A DNA stretch of 64,000 nucleotides from Plazaster borealis (Eukaryota > Echinodermata > Asteroidea > Forcipulatida > Labidiasteridae), in contig CM037467.1 of assembly GCA_021014325.1 (NCBI GenBank), positions 12,363,273 through 12,427,272 on the forward strand. Reading direction: 5' to 3'. The position numbers and the translations under genes were made by a program. The notes under the pieces were generated by a model. It saw only the letters and a list, made by a program, of their open reading frames with translations, made no database searches and was not told where the DNA came from. Positions 34,480 to 44,381 of the stretch are shown one piece after another. Each line of letters opens with the position of its first letter. Positions within the stretch are counted from its first letter, which is position 1.

Positions 34480-35229
34480 AGTCGAAATTACGTTGAAGCA
34501 TGGAGGAAGGACACATTGAAGATACAAGAGTGGTTCTTTCCACAACGGTCACTTCTTCCATGAAAACATTATCACATGGCATACCTGGAAGAATGAAACT
34601 ATCAATCTTTAAACATGACTGTGATGCCTTAAAACTGGGCTGGGTTGCGTTTCGACATTTTCAGAACGCAAACGCCTGCTAACGCAATGGACGTTTCACT
34701 CTTTGTGAAAAGGTTCACTATATAGACATCGTGGACATTCTTCTGTTGACGGTGTAATGTCACACTTTGCACTTTTATGAAGTCATTCCACTCTCCCACC
34801 CCTCCTTAAAATAGAGAAATGAATATAAAAAGAAGGTGAGAGAGACAGCAACAACGAAAAAAAGAAAGTGGGTGTATTCGGAAGACAAATCAAACGGAAA
34901 TTATTAAAAGCCAAGTGATCAACTGCGTAGACTTCACTCTCCGCGTTATGACAAAGCGAGCTGGGGAAAGAAACGCTCAGCCACAAACGAATACGTTTAT
35001 AATGTTAGCTCAGCATGATTAACCGGCTCTCTAGATTACTTGTTAATGTGAATGTTTGATAGAATAGTGCATGACCCATCCGGCAAATTGACAGGGGAAA
35101 AAAACCCCGTCTTGGCTATATGGGGAAACAAAAAGTGCCAAGACGGTGCGTTGCCTGTGAACAGAAGCGTGTAAATGAACGCAAGTTAAAGGGAGATCAT
35201 TGATACAATGGTGACCAAATTTGTGTTTG
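34480..35229. other. No recognisable feature
   Basis: On the minus strand TTTTCACAAAGAGTGAAACGTC near 34685-34710 is a hairpin next to a GAAACGTC word, possibly related to the hammerhead-like loci. Otherwise nothing is seen. Confidence 0.35.
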
Positions 35230-35787
35230 CTCGTTACCAAAATTTTAAAGTTAAATTATTATAATCTAATTAAATCTAAAATACAAGAAAATTTTTTTTT
35301 AAAAAGATTTTTAAAATTAATTTTAAAAATTAGATTTATTAAATTTAAAATCAAATTAACTTTAAAGATTTATTTTTTCAACTTTTTTTTTAAAACCAAT
35401 TTTTTAAAATTTAATTAATTAAATTTTATGGATTTGGAAAATTGTTTAAAATAAATTATTTTACCTTTGATAATTAAAACCTAAATTGAAAAAAAAAATT
35501 TAAAAACAATCGAAATAACCAAAAAATATTCTACAAATAAATAAATAAAACATATATAAAAACAACAACAGGTACATTTTTTTTTTTTAAGAAAATTTTT
35601 TGTAAAGAATCAGAAACAAGTTGTACATTTTAACGAAATGCGAAAGATTGAATTAAGAATGAGAATTTTTCTAAAGTTTTGACTTATATCCGATGGATCG
35701 TACACTTGCGAGACAAATCAGATAGTTTAAGTTTAGAGAGCATCACATTGTTAAAGAGAACCATAAAGGAGAAATGTTCAAGTAGAC

Positions 35788-35976
35788 ATGTTCAAAAAGA
35801 GGAAGAAACACATGAGGCAGAAGAGGATAGCCAAACAGGAGAGTCCAGTCCCAACCAGTGCAGTCAACGGTTACAGAGAGCAGGCAAGTCAGCACAACAA
35901 GCAACCAAGTGTCAGTACCTACCAGTCAGTACCACAGCAGAGCAAAGTGGCAGAGATGGGAAACCCACAAAACTAG
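35788..35976 (+). CDS. Basic/Gln-rich small ORF in AT-rich block
   Basis: A 62-codon frame begins MFKKRKKHMRQKRIAKQE and continues with a Gln/Ser-rich tail ending in MGNPQN. It lies in a GC island much richer than the flanks, which is unusual for chance ORFs in AT-rich DNA. An overlapping 102-codon frame (35679-35987) is also open, so the frame is uncertain. No homology is recognised, and it could be a terminal exon with a basic juxtamembrane-like segment. Confidence 0.2.
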   Translation: MFKKRKKHMRQKRIAKQESPVPTSAVNGYREQASQHNKQPSVSTYQSVPQQSKVAEMGNPQN

Positions 35977-36193
35977 CTAGATATTAGCTCCAAATTTTTA
36001 CAGATTTTTTTAAAAGATTTTTTTTTTTTTTTTTGATTTTAAAAATATTTTTTTTTTTTTAATTTTTAATTTATAGATTAACACAATGGAAACCTTTAAA
36101 CAGAATTAAATACTTTCAATTAAAACCTTTAAAAAAACTTTTAACAGACACAACAAAGAACAGATTTAAACGAAAAGGAGAAATTACCCAAAG

Positions 36194-36367
36194 ATGGCAA
36201 TGGCAAAGAAATCAAAAAAAGAAAAAAAACTTGGCTTAACAAAACCCGAACACATAGAAAGTTTTGAACAACTTATCAAATTTAAAAACAACCAACACGG
36301 AACCCAACTGAATAGAAAAGAGTCACGGAAAGAAAAACTGATTCGGCTTCTTTTTCTGGCCCGCTGA
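36194..36367 (+). CDS. 57-codon Lys-rich small ORF in AT-rich block
   Basis: The frame starts MAMAKKSKKEKKLGLTKP and ends LIRLLFLAR before TGA. It has mixed, non-repetitive composition for an AT-rich setting. Immediately upstream (about 36060-36226) another frame is open without a Met and is also Lys/Arg-rich. Neither has a recognised relative. Lys and Asn enrichment is expected from AT content alone. Confidence 0.15.
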   Translation: MAMAKKSKKEKKLGLTKPEHIESFEQLIKFKNNQHGTQLNRKESRKEKLIRLLFLAR

Positions 36368-37049
36368 TGATGCTTCTTTTGCTGATTCGATGCTGTTTCT
36401 GGTCTCTTTTTTTTATTTCGCTGTTAGATGCTGTCTTTTTATTTTTCGCCTTTTGATCAAAAGGTTTGAATGTAGAAATTATTTTATGGGAGGAAGTATT
36501 GAACAAATTTTGGAAATGTTTTGATATTTTTGTTTTTTGATGGTGTTTGTTGAAATTTGAATGAATTTTTTTTTTTTTTTGATTTTTGATTTTTTTTTTT
36601 TTTTTTTTTTTTTTGCTTTTTTTTTTTTTTTTTGCTTTTTGTAATTGGAGATTTTTGTTGTTTTACTTTTGCTGTTTTTACAATTGTTGTGATTGTTTGT
36701 TTCTGTTTGTATCTCTAGCGGTCGTTTCACGACCAAGTAAATTTTAAAGTTCATTTCTATTTTTTGTCTTTTTTTCACTGTTTCTTTCGTTGCGTTTTTT
36801 TCGAACCAAAATAAAAATTGCATGAATAAATGAATTCGTTAAAACAAAATTTGAATGATAAAAATTTGAATGTGTTGTTTAAAAGAAAAAAATTTGTTAT
36901 AAGGTATTTAAATTATTTATTAATAAAGCCCCCTATAATTATCGTGTTAGCGTAGTTAATACTCGTCTAGTTAATACAGTAAGTTATCAGTGTTAATGTC
37001 AGTTTATTTATGTCTAAAGTTATGACTATAGTTATGTCTACAATGAATT

Positions 37050-37232
37050 ATGACAAAAATGTGTAATGTTAAATGTAATGTTTTGAAGAACAACAATTTA
37101 CAACAATGTACATGTTGTCATAGAACCTGTCACTGTGTACGTGTACCGTGTGCATGTATACGTGTGAACGTGCACGGCGCGTGTCAGTGTAAACGCGTAT
37201 ACGTAATCAAAGTGTGTGCGTGTTTGTGGTGA
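37050..37232 (+). other. Cys-rich ORF over an alternating purine-pyrimidine tract
   Basis: From about 37135 to 37205 the sequence is a degenerate run of ACGTGT, GTGCATGT, ATACGTGTG and CACGGCGCGTGT, close to alternating purine-pyrimidine and so Z-DNA-prone. The 60-codon frame over it has ten Cys, arising from TGT repeats. It has no signal peptide, so I regard it as a by-product of the repeat. Confidence 0.5.
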
Positions 37233-38186
37233 CGACTTGTTGTTTGCTGTTTTACGATTACTTCTGGCCTATCTTTCTATATGATAAAGAATTTAGTAAT
37301 AAATAATTAGTTTATAAGTGATAAGAATTACATAGTAATTGGAGAATTAGCAATTAGTGCTCTGAATCGCAAGTGCAGTAGTAATGCATTGAAGAAATAA
37401 ATTTTAATGCACATTTTTTTTACAGCCGCTTTTTTTAAAACAGCCTGACTGTGTGTTGTTTTGTACTATCACCTGACCTGTACTTGTGTACTGTGTGAAC
37501 TAACGGCCTAACTTTTAAAACCCCTAAAAGAAAAAACTAAAAACATTTAAAACTAGATTTACTTATAAAGACTTGAAATTTTTTCAAACGCTGTCTGTGT
37601 TACCAAGCGTTGTGTTTAAAAACAGAGCAATTGATCCTCCATCTTTTAAAATTCTTTAAATCTGAAGCAAACTTAACAACTCGTGCAAGCAACAAACAAA
37701 CAAAAAGATGATGGCGGATGTCTCCCCGAAAATCCTCGAAATGCTTTGAAATCTCACGTGATGCAATCACGGATTGGTCCTTTGTCGATTCCTTTGTCGA
37801 TAATTAAATATCCTTTTAAAATCAAAAGGGTTTAAAAATTGAATTTTATTTTAGCTTTTTAAAATTTTTTTAATTTTTTTTTTAATTTTTTTTTAATTTT
37901 TTTTATTAATTTTTAATAGATTAACGTTTTAAATCTCGCACTTTAAGAGTGTACGAGAAGTAAAAAAAAAAACTATACACATAATAATAATCGTTCTTAA
38001 AATAACATATCCATGTGAAGGTATTGCGCAAGAGTTATGTGACGTCACCACTGACGTAAACTCTGACCGTGTCGATGTTACTGCACTGCAGGCCCGTTGA
38101 TTGCCCCGTCGCTTAATCACAAAACCTTTCATGACCTCTCCTGCCATTAAAATATGTAACAATTATAACCATCGTTTTGCTTGTAA

Positions 38187-38571
38187 TAAAGACAGTGTAC
38201 ACTAATGGTAATTGTCAAAGACCAGTCTTCTCACTTGGTGTATCTCAACATATGCATAAAATAACAAACCTGTGAAAATTTGAGCTCGATCGCTCGTCGG
38301 AGTTGCAAGATAACTATGAAAGAAAAAACACCCTTGTCACACGAAGTTGTGTGCTTTCAGATGCTTGATTTCGAGACCTCAAGTTCTAAACTTGAGGTCT
38401 CGAAATCAAATTCGTGGAAAATTACTTCTTTCTCGAAAACTACTCCACTTCAGAGGGAGCCGTTTCTCACAATGTTTTATACTACCAACCTCTCCCCATT
38501 ACTTGATACCAAGTAAGGTTTTGTGCTAATAATTATTTTGAGTAATTACCAATAGTGTCCACTGCCTTTAA
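38187..38571 (+). mobile_element. Miniature inverted-repeat element, family A (hairpin variant)
   Basis: Close to the 4318 copy across its full length. The central hairpin is a perfect 19-bp stem (38365-38383 with 38391-38409, TTGATTTCGAGACCTCAAG) around a 7-nt loop. Confidence 0.87.
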
Positions 38572-39080
38572 AAGATGTTTCGCTCATGAAATAGCCGTAG
38601 TGTTTCCTTCCCGTCATTAACAGTCAATTAGCTTCGTGACATTGCATCATCAATGATCCTGTTTTATTGAACCGCTCCAACGATATCTTTCCAAGTTGTT
38701 GGTTTTTTCCTTCTTAATTTGACATTTGTCTTGGAAGTTTGGCGTCTGCTTTTATGCGTATAATTCCAAAACCATCGTCGGTGATTGAAAGCAAAAACTA
38801 ATGAATCGCAAAAGCAGATGGTAATGCAGTGTTTATTTGAAATTACAAATAATTACGACTCTGAAGCTTGTCGAGTTAAGACGAATCTCAATCATTACAA
38901 TCAGTCAACAAAATAGAGTTTGATTTAGACTGGAAACTGGATGTACTCTGGCAAGTGAAAATGAGTTTGTATGAGTCATTGTGTGTCATTAATATTATTA
39001 ACATGTTCTCCATGTTGTTGAGAATGAACTATTTACAACCACACACCTCATCCAGATGGTTTCTTAACTTCCCAGGTATG

Positions 39081-39107
39081 ACCATAGAGCAAGGCTTGCT
39101 CTATGGT
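39081..39107. repeat. Perfect 27-nt palindrome
   Basis: ACCATAGAGCAAG and its exact inverse CTTGCTCTATGGT are separated by a single G. Confidence 0.95.
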
Positions 39108-39799
39108 ACATGTATAATGTACTCCCCCTCAACCACTCAGTCCTTTCCCTATGCCTCGACTGAGTCGTTCAGTCAACCTTTTAATCCACATCGAGGTTTT
39201 ATGACAGTCCATACACCAATGTCTCAATTCCACCTGCCATCATCCACCACTACCTTGCATTCACACACAGGGGCCCCCTGGCAATCGGGCCTTTAATTCA
39301 GCGACCGTATGCTCAGACACCCCACGCTCTGGTTCCAGAAAACCCGGCCACTATATCCGGCTGCAGCCATGTATTTCCCCGGAGTATATGTACACAAGAG
39401 ATCGGCCAATTCCTCCGCAACAATTTAAAGAATTCTTTTACTTCTTCCCTTGCTCTCTTTGTGTGCTATTTATCAATACTGATAATTTGATGAGGGCTCA
39501 CCGGGCATGGGGCAGCTCGAGGGGGAACTATTGGATGATGAGTTAACAGCATGCAGACGTCTTCAATCAATGTATCCATCATTGGAGGCAACGACCCGAT
39601 TATAATATGGAGATATCTGCTAACCAATATTCCATGCTTGGTGCAAGAACCCGATACAGTGTATTAAGCATAATTGTCCTACTGAGTAGCATATAACGTA
39701 ACGCAACTCATGTGAAAGCTTAAAATAATGTTTTGCCTCGTGATTTGACGAATTTGAAAGTGGATGTATTGAAAGTTCTTGTTGAAAATATCGTGACGG

Positions 39800-39880
39800 T
39801 GTTTTGTTTTGTTGGGGTGTTTGTTTGTTTGTTGGGGTGTTTGTTTGTTTGTTTGTTTGTTTGTTTGTTTGGTTGGTTTT
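39800..39880. repeat. (GTTT)n microsatellite
   Basis: Two GTTT blocks separated by GTTGGGGT. The Asn/Lys/Gln/Thr repeat frames on the minus strand come from it. Confidence 0.95.
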
Positions 39881-40904
39881 GTCTTCTTGTTTTCTCATAC
39901 AAGTAGAAACTGTTTTTAACTGAAACTTCTAAAGGCGACTTTTATTGTATCTTTCTTTATAAACGATGATCCTACCTTCGAGTGAACAACAAACAGTGTT
40001 TAGTGCCAAGGGCACATCACCCATCCAGTATTGCTATACTCTGGTTTGCTAGTCAAACAGTTGTTGGTAATTAACACCTATCAATAGTTTTTGCAATGTA
40101 TAGCAAACCGGTTTTGACGCAAATTCATTTTGAGCGAAGAGGCCCGCGAAATTCGCCTTGTTTATGCGGACGCGTTATTGCCAACAATAGCAAGCTTGGC
40201 ATTGTTTGCTAATCATGTGGCCAAGTTGCGTATGAACAGCACTCCTTTGACATTCTTTTCTTGCCCAATAATTATCTTATGTTTGATTATACACAGTATT
40301 CGGCAAATGCACATGTGGTTACTCCCAGGTCCGCAATTGTTGTTTAGGTTGTTTTAGAGCACAGAGTATTCGAAATGAAAAGAAAGAAACCATTACAAGT
40401 CTTCTTTTCGTACGGTAAGACAGAAATAGCTCCTAGACGCTCAATTTTCCAAACGGAAGCTTAGATTTCCCGGGCGTTCAAACTATTTGTTTTCATTGTT
40501 CGCAGGCTTAATAACTAGTAATAAAAAATATATATATCAGTGGGTTGTGAAGGGGGACTGTATCAAAGTCCGTAATATTACACCGAGAAGAGGTTCGTTC
40601 ACTTGAGGCATATGGCACTCTTCGAGACACAACACCTTCTGTTGTGGCGAGACAGAGGAACGCATCCTCCTTGAAATGTGGACGATTCCTTCGGGAATTA
40701 CGAGATTTCCCGCCTATTTTGCGGGGAGATGATGAGAGAAAGGGAATATCTTGTGGCTCAAAAAGATGGTTCGGATTTGTTTTTAATAAAGACAGGCAAA
40801 TGATCGAAGCGTGCTCTGTCCGTCACCCTTTCAAAAAATATATTTTCACATTTTGTTGACCAGAAGTCTAACCTTCATGTTCGTTTTCTATTTTCGAAGA
40901 CCGG

Positions 40905-41300
40905 TCCGAGTATAAATTTACAATTTTATTATAAAGAACGTTTCTATAGTAGTGGGAATAATTGCATTTCGAATACTACTATTAAATTTAAAAAGTGCCA
41001 TCAACATTAAATTAACCGTTACATTAAATTAACCGTTTTTTTTGGGGGGGGGCAGATCAAGGCAAAGTCAAAACTCAGTCACCCCGAGGGAACAACAGAA
41101 GCACTGGGGTGAAGTATTCACTCAGGCTGAACCGGCTGAACGAAGTTTCTCAGACCGATCCTTATGATACATATATATAACTATAGTTTGATTTTGTTAT
41201 ACGCTTCCATAGTGAAAAGCATTATATTTATAATACTATTTTTAATTTTGAAAGTGCCGTAAACATAGTCTGACTGCATATTTAGTGTTTTGGGGGGCTA
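40905..41300 (+). repeat. Diverged ~260-bp direct duplication
   Basis: A TATAGT...AATACTA-TT-AA-TTTAAAAAGTGCC pattern ending in CAACATTA at 40905-41010 is echoed at 41170-41275 with TTTTGAAAGTGCCGTAAACAT. A short tandem ACATTAAATTAACCGTT pair (about 41006-41038) sits between. Confidence 0.4.
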
Positions 41301-41609
41301 GATTAGCACGTTTCTTTGGTGTTAACCTGGTTACGTGTGGTTTGTAGAGCATCAGTGATCGGAAATGCATGACAAAACCTAGAGGGGATATAGGGTTCAC
41401 CTATTTTAATCTGCCAGGGTGAATCTTACCGAACTGTCACGAGTGGCATACCACTTTTACAGGCAAGGCGATAATTAATCTCATCAAGCAGACCACTATT
41501 ATGGGATACGTCGACCTGTCATGGTAACTTATCTCGCTGAGATAACTTATACCCTTCTACGGGGAGTGTAAGTCAACCACTTCGTTTCAGTTTAGTCGAC
41601 TTTTGGATA

Positions 41610-41768
41610 GGTTGCACTCTCCTGGAGCTCCAAAACCCAGGCTTCCGCTTTTGGCTCCGGCTTCGGCTCCGTCAGCAGTTCTGAAATCGTGCAATTTTGG
41701 GACGGGACTTCCAGCAAGCGGATGAAGCCTAAGCCATAGCCGCAGCCTCAGCCGTGGTTTCGAAAACG
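41610..41768. mobile_element. Foldback element with TTTCGAAACCACG ends (relative of 17339)
   Basis: The right end is CAGCCGTGGTTTCGAAAACG. The inner arms TTGGCTCCGGCTTCGGCTCC and GCCTAAGCCATAGCC pair imperfectly. Confidence 0.5.
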
Positions 41769-41787
41769 GCCAATGTTACCATTCAAT

Positions 41788-41937
41788 AGACCCCTTGCAC
41801 AGGCCGTCAACCCCTGAGGTCAAACAATGGAAACTTTCGCGCGTGTGCGCGACACGCACAACTCTCAGCCAATGACCGTCTTCCTTTGATCTCGCTGAGG
41901 GCGCTGTTTGAGTTTGGGAAGTCATACAAGGAGTTTA
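41788..41937 (+). mobile_element. Diverged family E element
   Basis: TAGACCCCTTGCACAGG at the left and ATACAAGGAGTTTA at the right are degraded inverted repeats. GAGGGCGCTG matches the interior of other copies. The GGCGCTGTTTGAG and GTCATACAAG words also occur at about 280-312. Confidence 0.5.
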
Positions 41938-42004
41938 TTGCAAAGAATGAATTCCACTGGTAGTGCACTGTCTATTAAATTTCGGTTTCGCAGTTTGTTG
42001 GCTA

Positions 42005-42180
42005 AAGGTCCAGGGGACAATATTCATAGAGCAGACTATAACGGTAGCGCTAAACAATTTTCTACTAAGCGAAACATAAGCATGACACCAGTTGCAAACA
42101 TTGTTTTGGGGCGGGTAATTTTTTCTTGTAAGCAATGTTTTGTGCTTAGCTAATTTTTGTGCTTACGCTGCTTTATTGTC
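42005..42180. mobile_element. Relative of the nested 193-bp element
   Basis: CATAGAGCAGACTA, GCTAAACAATTTTCTACTAAGC and GCTTAGCTAATTTTTGTGCT share the vocabulary and imperfect palindromy of 25316-25508. Its ends are degraded. Confidence 0.45.
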
Positions 42181-42925
42181 ATAATGAGCACGCAGCTTCC
42201 TGCTTGTGATTTTACATTTCGATTTTGCCGGATGCTCTCCCTTATACTCCCAAGTAAATATCGATATTTCCTACAATTGATATACGAACTATGAACATCA
42301 CATGCAAACATTCTTCCCTCTATCAAAATTCAAAGTCCTTCACCACTAGATTTGCCGCAATCGAAACTGTACCGAGTTTTCAGACTCCGAATGGCGGGAT
42401 GCAACGAGCCGTTGAGTGCCCATTAAAAACGACTGCTACTGATGCCTACTGCATAAAATGACGTGCCCGAGCGCCTACGGTATCCGTTAAGTATTTCAAT
42501 AAAAAAAGTGACTTTAGACAAAGAGCGCAAATGGGAACGATCTCTTGAAGAACCTGCAGCAAACACTGTTGCGGCGACGAAGAAGTGAATTGTTCCTCCA
42601 GTCTTTGAATCTAGCGAATATTTAAGAGGGCCAATGCAAATATAAACGTTCCCCATGTATGGCAGACTTTGTACTTGACTATGAATGGACTCTTTTTAAA
42701 GAGGGTGGACAGAGTGCAGTGTTCTACGATGAAAGTTTCAATTTTCATACAATAAAGAGAACAGGCATTTAATAAGCTCTTCGAAAACGGGGTATCAACG
42801 CGCCTTGTGCTGTTTTAAAATCTCATCCGGCCCAACGGCATTCCTCAAACTCTAATAGAACCCCTTAGGAGTATGCAGCACCGGCTTTCGAATTAGAGCA
42901 GTAGCTTATCAATCAAGTTAATGAT

Positions 42926-43075
42926 AACCAGTGGTGTATCCATTTACTCTCGGGGTGAGAAGCAATTAATGGTAAAGTATACTCATGGACACAAGGGACA
43001 GGACTGGGATTCGAACATTCTGCTGATATGGCTCAGCCATCAGCAGACTTTGTAGCCAGTGTACTAGACTATCAG
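42926..43075 (-). mobile_element. tRNA-derived SINE fragment
   Basis: On the minus strand a tRNA-like arm (CTGATGGCTGAGCCATATCA) and B-box-like TGTTCGAATCC are followed by CCTTGTGTCCATGAG and ATTGCTTCTCACCCC. It is the same type as the SINEs at 25268 and 54545. Confidence 0.65.
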
Positions 43076-43099
43076 TTTCCGCATAGTGCGAATACCATA

Positions 43100-43340
43100 C
43101 ACTCTAAAATCTCCTGGGACAGAATTGACCCGGATTCCCGGTCCCTTGGGGACTGACCCATTTCTGGGCTATATGACCCGGAATCTGTGTCAAAATGACC
43201 CAGATGTGGGTCAAACTGACGCAGAACCCAATATATATTCCCATTTTATTACCAGTTTCCGGGTCAGCCTGACCCAGACCTGGGTCAGGACCCTTGGACA
43301 CAGAATTCGGGTCAATTCTCACCCGGGAGTTTTCAGAGTG
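43100..43340 (+). mobile_element. CACTCTAAAA palindromic element, copy 2
   Basis: Starts CACTCTAAAATCTCCTGGG and ends CCCGGGAGTTTTCAGAGTG. Contains repeated GACCCAGATGTGGGTCA and TGACCCAGACCTGGGTCA palindromes. The flanking bases do not show an obvious target duplication. Confidence 0.85.
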
Positions 43341-43871
43341 AAAGGATGTGTTCCAAATTGTTGTTTGGTCGTTTATGAATGAAATCGCAGAAGCAAGTGA
43401 ACTAACTCGCAGTCGTGGAATTTAAAGGTAGTAATAAATCAAAGTTTACCAAAGCTCGATATTTCCGTAGAGTTTTCCCCCCTTTAACGATCTTATACCC
43501 ACCGGTACAGTCACTTCTCCAGCAAGGCGTTGCTTATTAATCCACAACAATATTATTGAAAGGTTTTTTTTTATACCCAGGTCGGCCGAGTGAACACACT
43601 AGTTGTATACTGACCCATCAAGATACCAGAGGCCTTGTTTAGGTCTCAGTGTTGAGATACATTAGTGTATCTCCCCCCCCCCCCCATCTCACCTCCAAGG
43701 GACGGTCGGCTCCGACTTTCATCTTCTTGGGAAAGCTTGGAGCACCGTTAGCTCGAATTAGTATCGCGCACATTGCACGAAAACACTCCCCGGGTACGCC
43801 GCGGTAATATGCCGTTGAAAAGACACGTCATACATCTCTTCCCAATTTAAGTTGATCTTTATCGGACCCTT

Positions 43872-44381
43872 TTTTAAAGAGGGACACCAAGGTCGAGTAC
43901 TGTGATGCAATCCTTTCCCAATAGATAGAGTCCTTTATGAAAGTGTTTGAAAATTACAAGTCTTGTTAAAATAATGTAAAATGCCGTTGGATTTGATACT
44001 CTTCCAGTGAGATTTTTTGACAACATCCTCAAACATCCAATGACGTCACATTTTTAAAAATATGGGTCTGTACATTTTTGTACAGGAATTTGTTTATCCT
44101 GAAATTAGATGATATTCAATCAAAAAGGCATTGGATTTGACCTTTTGATTTACAAACAAATTCCTCTTTAGAATGTACTGACCGATTTGTTGTTAATATT
44201 CAATGACATAATGTTTCACATCATCTCTAGTGCCAGTATCAAATAAAATGACATTTTGCACCAACATTTTGTAGCGAGGTTAGATAATTGATTAAAAACA
44301 ACCTCTTTCATAAAGACTCTATCTATTGAAAAAAGGAGTGCATCACAAAACTGAATTTGACCTTGGAGTCCCTCTTTAAGA
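43872..44381. mobile_element. ~510-bp foldback element with TTAAAGAGGGA ends
   Basis: The left arm (TTAAAGAGGGACACCAAGGT, GTGATGCAATCCTTT, CAATAGATAGAGTC) is mirrored by the right arm (AAGACTCTATCTATTG, GAGTGCATCACAAAA, ACCTTGGAGTCCCTCTTTAA). Pairing continues inward with interruptions (AAATGCCGTTGGATTTGATA against TATCAAATAAAATGACATTT). TTAA flanks both ends. There is no ORF. Confidence 0.8.

Larger units (their letters stand above)
35230..37930. other. Extremely AT-rich block
   Basis: About 2.7 kb in which A/T-only stretches and T or A homopolymers dominate, unlike either flank. GC-richer islands sit at 35680-35990, 36190-36400 and 37110-37240. T tracts of 12-25 lie at 36020-36060 and 36570-36635. 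No repeat family, terminal repeat or known gene is visible. Possible explanations are an old insertion of foreign or organellar-like DNA, a low-complexity expansion, or a local satellite. Confidence 0.6.
38572..40900. other. No gene recognised
   Basis: Contains the 27-nt palindrome at 39081 and a GTTT microsatellite at 39800-39880. A 113-codon plus frame (38955-39296), Ser/Thr/Pro-rich at its end, has no recognised homology. Confidence 0.35.

Noticed and set aside
35679..35987. 102-codon frame as a confident gene
   Set aside because: A second overlapping frame is equally open, no polypyrimidine acceptor precedes it, and no family is recognised. Kept only as a low-confidence candidate.
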